Below are positions 42,788 to 53,446 of a DNA stretch of 64,000 nt, piece after piece. The first letter of the stretch is position 1, and every line of letters starts with the position of its first letter. Both the position numbers and the translations under genes were made by a program. This stretch comes from Candidatus Aalborgicola bjergmarkensis. Its GTDB lineage: Bacteria > Pseudomonadota > Gammaproteobacteria > Burkholderiales > Burkholderiaceae_C. The notes beneath the pieces are model-generated. The model ran no database searches. It worked only from the letters and a program-made list of their open reading frames with translations, and was not told the origin of the DNA. The stretch lies in contig JADJFE010000030.1 of the NCBI GenBank assembly GCA_016708725.1, positions 62,001-126,000 on the forward strand. Direction: 5' to 3'.

Positions 42788-45700
42788 TCAAACAGACTCC
42801 TTGTCCGTACAGTAGCTACGCACCAGGCCCAACAACTCATCTTCCGAGTAAGGCTTACCCAAATAGTGATCAACCCCCAACTGCTTGGCATGTTCACGAT
42901 GTTTCACCGCAATGCGAGACGTAATCATAATAATGGGCAGATCACTCAAATTGGCATCGCCACGGATATTGCGCGCCAAGTCGAAACCATCCATGCGAGG
43001 CATCTCGATATCGGACAAAACCACCGCAGGACGTTCTTCTTGCAATTTCTCCAAAGCATCCAGCCCATCTGAAGCAAGCGTCACCCGATAGCCCTCGCGC
43101 TTGAGCAAGCGCTGCGTCACACGTCGCACCGTGATCGAATCATCAACAACCAACACCAAAGGCACTTGGCTTACGGTCGCAGCCAGAACTGACGGCTTGC
43201 CCCCTGGAGACGACACTCCGCCGGGTACGCTAGCCATCTCCGTGCCTGAACGGTACAAACGGCGCGCCTGTTCACCGTACACCGCAGCCAAGGCCACCGG
43301 ATTGTAAATCAAGGCAACAGAACCAGATGGCAACACAGATACGGCAGCCAACCCCGGCAAATGCACCAACTGGGGGCCAAGATTTTTCACCACCACTTCA
43401 CGATTGCCCAGTATTTCATCCACATGCATAGCCAAGCGCTGCCCCGCACTTCGAAATACCGCGACCGCCTGGTATTTGGCCTGCATTTCGCCGCTTTGCG
43501 CTGAAACCTGCAGCAACGACCCGCCCCAGAAAAACGGAATGGTTTGGCCAGCCATATCAAACCCACCGGTCTTATAGGCCTGAGCAACTACAGCAGTCGG
43601 GGTACGCAAAACCACCTCTACCAAACCTGAAGGAACCCCGATAGTGAAATCGGCAATACGCAGCATAACCACTTGCGTAACAGCCGTCGTCAAAGGCAAA
43701 ACCAAGGTAAACGTGGTACCCAAGCCGGACTCGGACGATGTTTCAATACGCCCCCCCAGAGAATTAACCTCTGCCCGGACCACATCCATGCCGACACCAC
43801 GCCCCGATAATTCCGTGACTTTATCAGCAGTCGAAAAACCTGGCATCCAGATCAAGTTGGCAGCCTCACTGGGCGAGAGTTCAGCATCAGCAGATATCAA
43901 ACCATTGGCAATAGCTTTTGCCCGAATCTTCGCCAGGTGCAAGCCTGCACCATCGTCCCGAAAAGATACCGATACGTCATTGCTCTCCTGCTTGACGTGG
44001 ATGCTTATCGTGCCAACTGGCGACTTGTTTGCACTGGCACGCACAGCGGAACTTTCAATGCCATGCGCTACTGAATTACGCAGGATATGCTCAAATGCTG
44101 GCGCCATGCGCTCCAGAACGCCACGATCCATTTCAATAGAACCGCCGCTAATGTCGAGTTTGACCTGCTTTCCTGCATCCTTTCCCGCCTGGCGTACCAC
44201 TCCATAAAGCCGCTCGGAAATACTTTCGAATTCGGTCATACGCGTACGTAACAAATCACGCTGCAACTCACGCGCCTGGCGACCCTGCGCAATCAAATCA
44301 TCCTCTGCTCCTTCGATGGAACGCTGCAAGTTGCGTTGCACGGTTGCCACATCATGCACCGACTCGGCCATCATACGGGTGAGTTCCTGCACACGCGTAA
44401 AACGGTCAAACTCAAGGGGATCGAATGCTTGTGCCGAATCCTTGGTTTGCGCCAAACGCGACTGCATCTGTGACTCGGACTGCAATTCAACGTCCCGCAG
44501 TTGATTGCGCAAACGATCAAGGTTGCCACTCAAGTCAACCAGCGAAGACCGCAATTGCGCCAAATGCGCTTCCAGACGTGCGCGTGAAATCATTACTTCG
44601 CCTGCTTGATTGACCAAGCGGTCAACCAACTGGGAACGAACGCGAATCGACTGCTGCGCAGTCGAACGTGCGACCACGACGGGCGCAGCAGCCTGCGACA
44701 CCTCTTTTGCCATGCCTGCCTGCTGTGGAGCACCAGATACAGCTTCTGTTGCGAACTCTTCTGGCGCAGGCACTGCACCCAGACGGTTGAAAGTCTCCTG
44801 TATTGCATCGAAACGCGCGAGCAAAGGCTCCAACTGCACGGATTGCAGTTGCTCCACACCAATTTGCTCGATACTGGACTCCATGCGGTGGGCCATTTCT
44901 CCCAGACGCATTGCTCCTGCCAAGCGCGCACTGCCTTTGAGCGTATGTAACACACGCAACACCTGGCGCCTGGCATCCAGATCGCCCGGATGAGCTACCC
45001 ATTGACGCAATCCTGCCGCAATATTCGGGAAGAATTCGGCAGCCTCTTCCTCAAAAATCGGGAAAAGATCATCGTCAAGTTGGTCAACAGCATCAATATC
45101 GTCATCGTGAGCATGCGCAACAGTCAATGGCGCAGCAGCCACAGACACGGGAGTCGCAACTGGCTGCGGCGCTGTTGGGACGGTCGCGGGAACCTCGACA
45201 GGCTCTGGCACCTCCAGCATCCCTTCTTCGTCCGGCGGCAAAGCGTAATCATCCAACGCCTCAGACTCCCGGAACGGGTTCGGGGAATTCTGTATCAATA
45301 ACCTGCTGCAATGCAACCAGAATGGCTGGGTCCGATTCTTTGAGGAACCCGGCTGCAAACTGATGCAACAAACGACGTATATCCTCTGCTGCATTGGTAA
45401 AGACCTGCGCCAGTTCCGCAGTACCTTGACGGTGAACCTGAACATGCTGCAACGCCTGTTCCAGCAAACGTGCTATCTGGGACAAGGCCATAAAACCGAC
45501 CGTAGCCGAACTACCACGCAGGGAATGTGCCAGACTGACAAGCGACTGCGGCAATGGCACCTGAAGTTCCATGGCCCATTCACTCATCTCCGTTTGTAAC
45601 CGCCGTGACCACTCATCGGCCTCATTCAGATAGACGTTGTAAAGAGGGATGCTCAAACGCAAGGAGCCAATAACCTTCACGGACTCTTCTGACTCATCCT

Positions 45701-48644
45701 CCGGAACCACAGTCTCTTGAGGTGGCACTGTGGTCGATTCCACAATTTCGGCCACAACATCGCCAGGCAAGGGCGCCGCCTCCTTGGGCTCTTCCTCGGG
45801 ATGCACTTGCTCCACCTCCGGCTGCGGCAGAGCAACCGGTTCCGGCTTGCTTTCTTCCTTCAGCGCGGTAAAGTCAAAGTCACCAAAATCGCCCTCTATG
45901 ACCTCTGTTGCAGCGCGGTACGCCTCCGAGGCGCGGCGTGCATCCTCGGCATTAAAGGCCTGGGTCGCTTCAAAGCCAAAGGTCTGGGTAGCAGCAAAAT
46001 CTGTTCCTGCGGTCGAAGTTTGCGCATCCTGCGTCTCTTGCTCCTGCGCAGCAGCCTCGGTCTTTTCTTCCACCTGAACTGGCTGCATCGCAACAGAAGC
46101 CACCGGCTGATCAGACGCCTCTACACGTTCCCCCACCTCCACTGCGGGCAGATCAACAAGCTTCGGCTCATCCAGACCAGACTCAGGCGTTGTTGCCTCG
46201 ACCACCACATCATCACCCCCTGCGGGTGCACGCAACGGAACCCACAGACCGTGAAGTCGCAAGGTGTCGGCAGACTTGCGAAAGTCCTGTGCGTTCCATG
46301 GCGTGTCTGAATGGCTGGCAATATCCTCAACCCAATTGCCAAAAGCTTGCATGGAACTGGTTGCAGCAGTAATTAATTCAGAGCTAGCAGGACGCTGCTC
46401 GGCAAGCCAGGTGTTGAGGAGTTGTTCGAAAGACCACGCTGCCTCACCAAACTCGGTCAGTCCGACCATACGCGAACTGCCCTTGAGCGTGTGAAAAGCA
46501 CGCCGCAGGGTCGTCTGTTCTGCCAAATCGGCAGGATTGAGTGCCACTGCCTTCGCTGCGGTCAAGCCGTTTTGCACGACCTCACGCGCCTCGTCCAGGA
46601 ATATCTCCAACAACTCCGCATCGTCATCATCAACCGGAGCAGGAGCAGCCACTGCAGGGGCAACGGGTGGGCGCGGCGCATCGACAGCGCGCGCAGCAGC
46701 TGTAGCAACCGCAGCAACCACTGTGGCCACGGGCTGCGTCGGGGGAGGCTCCTTGCCAACCGCAGCAACCACCGGTTCGCTGACCGTGACGCGGGCAGTC
46801 TCCTGCACCTTCGCCACAGGTGGCGTGGTATCAAGCACCGGTTTTGCGGTGACTTCTACCTCTGTCTTGGGCGCAGTTGAACGCTCACGTCCCATCAGGG
46901 GTTTGAATTCCCCCAATTCCTCGTCGTAGACAAATAACTTCTTGGCGAGTGACCGCTGGTAACTCAGCATGTCAATGAGGAAACCCAAGGCGCCCAGGCT
47001 GTTACCCAATTTCTCAAAAATGCCACGCCGTGCAGTAGACTCATCGACCTCATCTACCAGGAACTTCTCAACACTTGCGCGCATACGCAACGCAGCCAAA
47101 GCAGGTTGATCCAGCCCCAATACCGAGAATACGCCACGCATCTGCGCCAGCTTACTGGGAACCTCATGCAACGGCGACCGATCTTGTGCGTTGCGGAAAA
47201 ATTGGTCTAGCGCATGCTCAACCTCACCCAGTGTGGTTCTTAGCTCATCGACCACACTACCCATGGTCTGGCGATCACTGACACGCCGGTACAGGTCCTC
47301 CATCCAGGATTCCAAAGGCTCCGGCTGCCCCCCGACCCTGACATGCTCCAACCGCTGTGCAAGCCGTGCACCGCGTTCGGCCATGTTGTGCTCGGTTGGA
47401 TCCAGGTCATCGTAGGTCGCTTCGAGATACAACACCGCCGTGGCAACCTCCATGGCCACCGATGGGGCCGGCATGGCCCCGGAGCGCGCCGTGGTCTCAA
47501 CCGTGTGCACCAAGGCACGCGCCAGTTCGGCACCTTCCGCATGCAACTTGACAACCGAATCGGCAACAGAGGAAAACTGCTCCAGCACACCTCTGAGTCG
47601 ATTCGTGTCGCCACCGGCCAAAGCCGACCAGGTTTCAGCCGCAGCAGCAATTCGCTTGCGCGCCAACACCATCATGGCCGGATCAAATCGACCGAACTGC
47701 TCCGTCTCATAATCAATCGGCTTGCTTCGGACCAAGCCGTACGCCACGCAAACCGCATCCAGAATGGGCGCGTTCGTCGCAGGCACTGGTTGCGCGATAG
47801 AACAAAAGAAGACCAGATCGTGCGCCAAGCGCTCGGAGATAGCCGGATCACCCTTTGCCAACGACGCATACTGCCCCAAGACACGTGATGCCGCGCGTTT
47901 GGCATACACATCTCCAGGACATAGATTCAGGGCGAGCGCCTCGAAAAACGCAGCACACACCATCCAGAACGAGCGTGACTCCATACGCTGTTGCGCAGTT
48001 GCCAGGCCGACGCAAAGAACGCTCATGCGACGAGCCGCCTGGGTGTCACTCGACTTCATCACCCGCAAAACGTCCTGATCCATTTTGGAACGCAGGCCAG
48101 GGGAATACGGCAACGCTGTGACACCAGAGGGGAGTACAACATCCTGCCAACGCCACTCCGGCGTCCATAAATCAGCCGGATGCGCCTTATCTGCACCAAT
48201 CAACTCAAGCACCGCACGATACTGGGGAAACAAAGCCACAGGTGAAGCCTTTTTCCCCTTGAGTACGCCTTCAAGGTACTCCATCAAAGCAAAACTCGCA
48301 CGCTCAACCTTGAGTGTCGCATCTTCACTGCATTGCTCGGGATGCTGTACAAATTTCTGCGCCAACGCCTCCATGGAACGAAGCACCTTGGCCGGCGCTG
48401 TCAATCCAACCATTTCCAGGGCGCCTACGGCCTGGTGTAATTGCTGGCGCGCGATACGCAATTGGCTGGCATCGAGCTCGGACAGATTCGCCCCTCTGGC
48501 CAACTCGGCATCACGCACAAAACGCTTGAGCGCCTTGGTCGCGCCATCCAAAGATTTGCGAAGCTCGTCCAGCACCCAGGCCAGCGGGCCAAGGTCGCTA
48601 ACCGCTAGCTCATTATCGCCTGGAGCGACGGAATTCGGGGACAT
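42788..48644 (-). pseudogene. chpA: ChpA/PilL hybrid histidine kinase, split by a one-base frameshift
   Basis: The N-terminal frame (45261-48644, 1,127 codons) contains several Hpt modules, with HTLKGSSRMVGL and HSLRGSSATVGF. The second frame continues from about 45270 with another Hpt (HTLKGSARLAGA), a dimerisation region, a CheA-type ATPase domain (HGIES, GRGVGMDVV), a CheW domain and a C-terminal receiver (LVVDDSITVRRVTQ). The 45268-45270 region reads CCGGGAG on the minus strand; with one G fewer the protein continues EPVPESEALDDYALPPDEEG in a single frame of about 1,950 residues. It is the kinase of the Pil-Chp system controlling twitching. The break may be an error. Confidence 0.92.
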
Positions 48645-48695
48645 GTGCTCAGTCTCTCCTGTGGTCTCGTTACTGAGGTAATGCGCGCGGATCGA

Positions 48696-50963
48696 CTATG
48701 CGCTGATCTTGAAACGCGAAACCGACTGGCGCAACTCCTCCGCAATGCGGGAGAGTTCGCGTACTTGTGATGCCGTAGCACGGGTGCCTTCACCGGTTTG
48801 CTCCGTCACTGCAAAAATGTGCTGGATGTTGTCCGCCAGGACGTTGGCCATGCCAGCTTCACGAGAAGCTGAACTCGAAATCTGTTCGATCAAATCCGCC
48901 ACACGGCGTGACACCCGATCAATTTCGGTCAACGCAGTACCCGCGTTGTCAGACAACTTTGCCCCTTCAACAACGCCATGCGTGGAACGCTCCATAGCGC
49001 CGATAGCATCTTGTGTATCGGTTTGAATCGCCTTCACCAGTGCAGCAATCTGGCGTGTGGCATCACCTGAGCGTTCAGCCAGCCGCTGCACTTCCTCCGC
49101 AACCACCGAGAAGCCACGTCCTGCCTCCCCCGCAGACGCCGCCTGGATGGCCGCATTCAATGCCAACACGTTCGTCTGTTCTGTAATATCCGAAATCAGT
49201 TCGGTAATTTCACCAATCTCCTGCGACGATTCGCCAAGGCGTTTGATGCGCTTGGATGTATCCTGAATCTGGTCACGAATGGCATTCATACCGCCGATGG
49301 CGTCTTGCACGGCCTTCAAACCGGACTCCGCTGCCAACAAGGATTGGCGAGCTACAGAAGCCGATTCCTGTGCCTGCTCCGACACGCCATTGATGCGTAC
49401 CGCCATATCCACTACCGCCTTGCCAGTATCACGAATTTCATGCAATTGCTCATTGGATGCCGCCAGAAGTTCGGTGGACGTGGCATCCACGTCGGATGTG
49501 GTCTGGGCCACACGCGTGGCAGTATTTTGCACGTTTGCCACCAGGGATCGCAACTCTTCCACCGTGTAATTAACAGAATCGGCAATGGCGCCCGTAATGT
49601 CTTCTGTCACCGTGGCTTCCTGGGTCAGGTCGCCTTCAGCCACCGTTTGCAATTCATTCATCAAACGCAAAATAGCCGCCTGATTGGCATCATTAACCCG
49701 TTTGGCTTCCTGCTCCTGACGCACGGCCTCCAGACGATGCTGCTCGGCCACAACCTGGCGCCTGCGGCTGTCTTGCAATTGCACATACGACAGACTACCC
49801 GCACAGGCAAGAGCAAAAATTGCCGCCAGCATCAAAATGGCCAAGGCCCCCCCACCTACGCCCGTCTGGGTCGCCAACACTCCCTGGATGTCTTCGAGAC
49901 CTCGCCGTAATGGTTCGCTATCCGTGATGATGGCATCCTGTGCCTCGCGCGCCGCAACCAAACCCTGCAGATTCCCCAGAATGGAACTTGCCTGCACGCG
50001 CGTATCCTCATACAGTTGAAGCAACCCGTTCAGCTGTTCACGCATGGCAGCATCCTTGGCCGCCGACAGTCGCAACTCGGAACTACCCGAGAGCAGGCCG
50101 CGCGCAATTTCCTTAAATGTGTTGAGATCCTTACCCAACAAGAAAACCGCCTCGGGACTGACACCTTCGGCTGTCAAGAATTCGTTAGAGGACTTACCGA
50201 TACGTTGCGTCAGCATCGTCAACTGTCCGACTGCGGAGATTTCGATTGGAGATGCGCCTTGCTGCAATTTCAGCGCCATGATGGCTTCTGCGATTTCCAG
50301 CAAATCCGAAGACTGGCGATTGATCAGACGCAAAGAGGCGCCAATCTGAGTCAACACCTTTTCTTGTGCCAGGACGATCCTGGCGCTTTTCTCCGCCCGA
50401 TCCACCAAAGGCATTAGCTTCGCCAATTGCGGACTGTATTCATCCCCCACGGACTGCAGGTGAAGCTCATCATCACCCTCACGTAAACCACGGGTGGATT
50501 TTGCCAATATGCCCACACTTTCCGACACCTCGGGAAACGCCTTCGCACTACCCACTACAGCCTGGGATATCGACTTGGCCAAGCGTTGCGATTGCATCAA
50601 AGCCTGACCGGTCACGCCAAGTTGCTGCGCAACCTTATCCGATTGATTCAATGCATACAGGGTCACCGCCGCCAATACGGCCAATGCAGAGCCCAGCATG
50701 ACGAAGAGCGTACGCTGATGCCGCACTACCGTGCGACGCCCCAGACCAGGAATTGAAATCAGATCGCCCCGATCCCCTGCGGATACAGACCCCTGATCCA
50801 CACTACCATGTTCGTCAACGGTGGCTGCCTGCCCAACCTGCCCGGTGAGCGCCACGGTTGGATCCATGGCATCGTCTGGCATGGCAAGACTAAGCCGCGA
50901 ATCCATCTCGGAATCCGACGGTTTCTTGGAAAAAAGGGTCTTCAATTGATCAACGACGGACAT
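48696..50963 (-). CDS. pilJ: Type IV pilus methyl-accepting chemoreceptor PilJ
   Basis: 755 residues. A cytoplasmic N-terminus with RRTVVRHQRTL precedes a first membrane segment (about 87-105). A large periplasmic domain with two PilJ-type helical repeats follows, then a second membrane segment (about 370-390) and a HAMP-like region. The signalling domain has TEQTNVLALNAAIQAASAGE and GFSVVAEEVQRLAERSG. It senses surface or pilus signals and drives ChpA. It lies 51 bp upstream of chpA. Confidence 0.95.
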   Translation of the reverse strand: MSVVDQLKTLFSKKPSDSEMDSRLSLAMPDDAMDPTVALTGQVGQAATVDEHGSVDQGSVSAGDRGDLISIPGLGRRTVVRHQRTLFVMLGSALAVLAAVTLYALNQSDKVAQQLGVTGQALMQSQRLAKSISQAVVGSAKAFPEVSESVGILAKSTRGLREGDDELHLQSVGDEYSPQLAKLMPLVDRAEKSARIVLAQEKVLTQIGASLRLINRQSSDLLEIAEAIMALKLQQGASPIEISAVGQLTMLTQRIGKSSNEFLTAEGVSPEAVFLLGKDLNTFKEIARGLLSGSSELRLSAAKDAAMREQLNGLLQLYEDTRVQASSILGNLQGLVAAREAQDAIITDSEPLRRGLEDIQGVLATQTGVGGGALAILMLAAIFALACAGSLSYVQLQDSRRRQVVAEQHRLEAVRQEQEAKRVNDANQAAILRLMNELQTVAEGDLTQEATVTEDITGAIADSVNYTVEELRSLVANVQNTATRVAQTTSDVDATSTELLAASNEQLHEIRDTGKAVVDMAVRINGVSEQAQESASVARQSLLAAESGLKAVQDAIGGMNAIRDQIQDTSKRIKRLGESSQEIGEITELISDITEQTNVLALNAAIQAASAGEAGRGFSVVAEEVQRLAERSGDATRQIAALVKAIQTDTQDAIGAMERSTHGVVEGAKLSDNAGTALTEIDRVSRRVADLIEQISSSASREAGMANVLADNIQHIFAVTEQTGEGTRATASQVRELSRIAEELRQSVSRFKISA

Positions 50964-50984
50964 GGTGAGGCCTTACGATTTTGT

Positions 50985-51515
50985 CTAAGCACTGATATTC
51001 AAAAATTGAGGAGTTTGGGACAAGATGCGCAGGTCAATTTCCTGCCAACGCCCACCAGAAGCATCGACGAATCGATTGCCAAAATAAACCGGGGCACCCT
51101 GCTCAGGGGGAAACGAAGACACAAATGCATCGGCACCGCGCAATCCCAACAACCCATCAATTTGCAATGCACAGTTCACCTCAAGGGTAACATTGATGGT
51201 TACCACACTGAGATCGGTGGCAGGGGGCTCGGTTCGGGCGCTGCCGCCACTCTGGGCAATAAAGTCCGCCAGATCAACGACCCCATACAGCCCTCCCCGA
51301 ATATTCAGCACGCCGCGAAACCACGAACGCGCATACGGCACTGCCTGAAAATTGGTCAAGGGATAGATTTCTCCAGATTGCGCCAAGGGTAGCAATAAAT
51401 TATTGCCACCCACACGCACCGCCAGCCAGGCCACAGAGGCACCCTCCAATCGGGCAGCCTTCAGGCGGCTGGCAAGCCGGGTCTGGAGTTCTCGAAGTGC
51501 TTCGCGATTAGCCAT
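50985..51515 (-). CDS. pilI: CheW-like adaptor PilI
   Basis: 176 residues with a CheW fold: YPLTNFQAVPYARSWFRGVL, then NIRGGLYGVVDLADF, the region that binds receptor and kinase. It couples PilJ to ChpA. Located 21 bp upstream of pilJ and 12 bp after pilH. Confidence 0.93.
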   Translation of the reverse strand: MANREALRELQTRLASRLKAARLEGASVAWLAVRVGGNNLLLPLAQSGEIYPLTNFQAVPYARSWFRGVLNIRGGLYGVVDLADFIAQSGGSARTEPPATDLSVVTINVTLEVNCALQIDGLLGLRGADAFVSSFPPEQGAPVYFGNRFVDASGGRWQEIDLRILSQTPQFLNISA

Positions 51516-51527
51516 GGAACGGGTGCG

Positions 51528-51896
51528 TTAATCCAGGGCCTTGATCTTGGCGAGCAATTCGGCAGCATCCACCGGCTTGGTCACGTAGTCACGTGCCCCC
51601 TGGCGCATGCCCCACACACGATCAGTCTCAAGGTTCTTACTGGTACACAAGATGATGGGAATGGCAGAATACTCCGGCGTACGGTTGATGGCCCTGGTCA
51701 GCTGATAGCCATTTTGCCCCGGCATCACCACATCCATGAGAATCAGATCCGGCTTTTCTTCGGCCAGTCGTTTGAATGCTTCATCGGCATTTTCCGCTGA
51801 ACGCACCACATATCCGGCCTTTTGCAGCAGATTGGTCAAAAACATGATTTCGGTTTTCGAATCATCAACAATAAGAACCTTATTTATTGCCATCAA
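51528..51896 (-). CDS. pilH: Response regulator PilH
   Basis: A 122-residue single receiver domain. The phosphoacceptor is in PDLILMDVVMPGQNGYQ and the conserved lysine in YVTKPVDAAELL; VLIVDDSKTE is the acidic pocket. PilH opposes or tunes PilG in control of the retraction motors. Overlaps pilG by 4 bp. Confidence 0.93.
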   Translation of the reverse strand: MMAINKVLIVDDSKTEIMFLTNLLQKAGYVVRSAENADEAFKRLAEEKPDLILMDVVMPGQNGYQLTRAINRTPEYSAIPIILCTSKNLETDRVWGMRQGARDYVTKPVDAAELLAKIKALD

Positions 51897-52291
51897 TTTT
51901 CTCCTTGCGTAACTGACCCAAACTGCCGCACTGCCTGCAACAACTGATCTTTGGTAAACGGTTTAGTCAAATAATCCTGCGCACCAACCATGCGCCCACG
52001 GGCCTTGTCAAAAACTCCATCCTTGGACGATAACATCACCACCGGAACAGCGGCATATTTTTCATTGCGCTTGATGATGGCACAAGTTTGGTAGCCATCA
52101 AGCCGGGGCATCAAAATGTCACAAAAAATGAGCTGCGGCTGAAAGTCATTGACCTTGGCCAAAGCGTCAAACCCATCCTCTGCCAACAACACGGAGTGAC
52201 CGCCTTGCTTAAGAAATATTTCCGCGCTACGGCGGATGGTATTGCTGTCATCAATGACCAGAACTCTGACGGAGAATGCTGCGGTACTCAA
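51893..52291 (-). CDS. pilG: Response regulator PilG
   Basis: A 132-residue receiver: VLVIDDSNTIRRSAEIFLKQ, the acceptor in LIFCDILMPRLDGYQ and the lysine in YLTKPFTKDQ. PilG is the first gene of the visible pil-chp operon; it signals toward pilus extension and cAMP control. It is divergent from thiD across a 280-bp gap. Confidence 0.93.
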   Translation of the reverse strand: MSTAAFSVRVLVIDDSNTIRRSAEIFLKQGGHSVLLAEDGFDALAKVNDFQPQLIFCDILMPRLDGYQTCAIIKRNEKYAAVPVVMLSSKDGVFDKARGRMVGAQDYLTKPFTKDQLLQAVRQFGSVTQGEN

Positions 52292-52299
52292 AAGACGTT

Positions 52300-52401
52300 G
52301 CTCCCAAAGTAATTTTTATGCGGCCAGTAACCGCATCCCTCCAAGCCGAACCATAGCAAAACCTTCCCCTGTGTGCACCATCAGAAACATCCAAGTTTTT
52401 G
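52300..52401 (-). pseudogene. Possible decayed rubredoxin gene upstream of pilG
   Basis: In relatives I recall a rubredoxin gene between thiD and pilG. Here the minus strand at about 52401 reads AAAACTTGGATG, which would give KTWM, the usual rubredoxin N-terminus. Further down, in a second frame, GSAWRDAVTG resembles the GTAWEDV segment. The CxxC pairs are absent and the frame is broken. This is a tentative reading of a short region; chance similarity is possible. The remainder of 52292-52570 shows no gene. Confidence 0.28.
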
Positions 52402-52570
52402 CTCCGCTCGCAGCTTAAATGGGCTTCGAATAGAATGCAAGGATTGTATAGATGCAGTTTGCGCAAAACGCACATTGCTTGTCAAAAATAAAGTCGCCTG
52501 GTCTGCCCATCCGAGTTGAGGTCCTTGTACAAAAACCATGAGGACTATACAAACCAAACCAACAACCGCC

Positions 52571-53446
52571 ATGAACAGCAACAATGATAGCCCTTCTGTC
52601 TGCATCATGGTTTTCAACGCAAACGATCCCAGTGGCGCAGGAGGTATCGGCGCAGACATCAGCGCAATTGTTTCCGTTGGAGGCCATGCATTGCCTGTCG
52701 TGACAGGCGTTTATGCCTGCGATACAGCCGCAGTAATGACCCATTTCCCAATGGACGACGAAGCTGTCAACGAGCAAGCGCGCGTTATCCTGGAAGACGT
52801 TCCTGTACGGGTTTTCAAGGTTGGATTTGTCGGCTCGCCCGAAAATTTGAGCGTGGTGGCTGAACTGGCATCCGACTATGCCGATGTCCCATTGATAGCC
52901 TATATGCCAGACCTGTCATGGTGGCAAGAAGACCAGATTGATCTGTACCTGGATGCCTGCAAGGAATTTTTATTGCCATTGACCACAGTGTTGGTTGGCA
53001 ACAACAATACGCTGTCACGCTGGCTACTACCCGACTGGAATGCCGAGCGCGCGCCCACCGCACGCGACCTCGCCCGTGCGGCTTTTGAGCATGGTGTGTC
53101 CTACACCCTGGTTACCGGGATTCCCCTACCCGATCAATTCATTGACAACGTACTATGCACACCCACCACTGTGTTGTGCAGCAACAAATTTGAACGCTTT
53201 GACGCCATTTTCGTCGGCACCGGCGATACGCTGTCCGCCGCATTGGCGGCACTGGTCGCGGGTGGTAGCGAATTGTCTGAAGCGACAACACAAGCCTTGA
53301 TTTATCTGGACCGCTGCCTCGAAAGTGGTTTTCGCCCCGGCATGGGAAACGTCTTGCCAGACCACCTGTTCTGGGCACACCCGCAAACCAGTGACGAATT
53401 CGAAGAATCTGCTTTTGAACTCTCTCCCAATGACACACGACACTGA
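52571..53446 (+). CDS. thiD: Hydroxymethylpyrimidine (phosphomethylpyrimidine) kinase-like protein
   Basis: About 291 residues from the ATG at 52571. The ribokinase-fold landmark near the N-terminus is NANDPSGAGGIGADI, with the ATP/anion loop FVGTGDTLSAALAALVAGG near the end, where the usual GTGCTLS reads GTGDTLS. The protein is somewhat divergent from E. coli ThiD but matches the form next to hemL in Burkholderiales. It should phosphorylate HMP for thiamine synthesis, though activity is not assured. Its last 17 bp overlap hemL. Confidence 0.82.
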   Translation: MNSNNDSPSVCIMVFNANDPSGAGGIGADISAIVSVGGHALPVVTGVYACDTAAVMTHFPMDDEAVNEQARVILEDVPVRVFKVGFVGSPENLSVVAELASDYADVPLIAYMPDLSWWQEDQIDLYLDACKEFLLPLTTVLVGNNNTLSRWLLPDWNAERAPTARDLARAAFEHGVSYTLVTGIPLPDQFIDNVLCTPTTVLCSNKFERFDAIFVGTGDTLSAALAALVAGGSELSEATTQALIYLDRCLESGFRPGMGNVLPDHLFWAHPQTSDEFEESAFELSPNDTRH

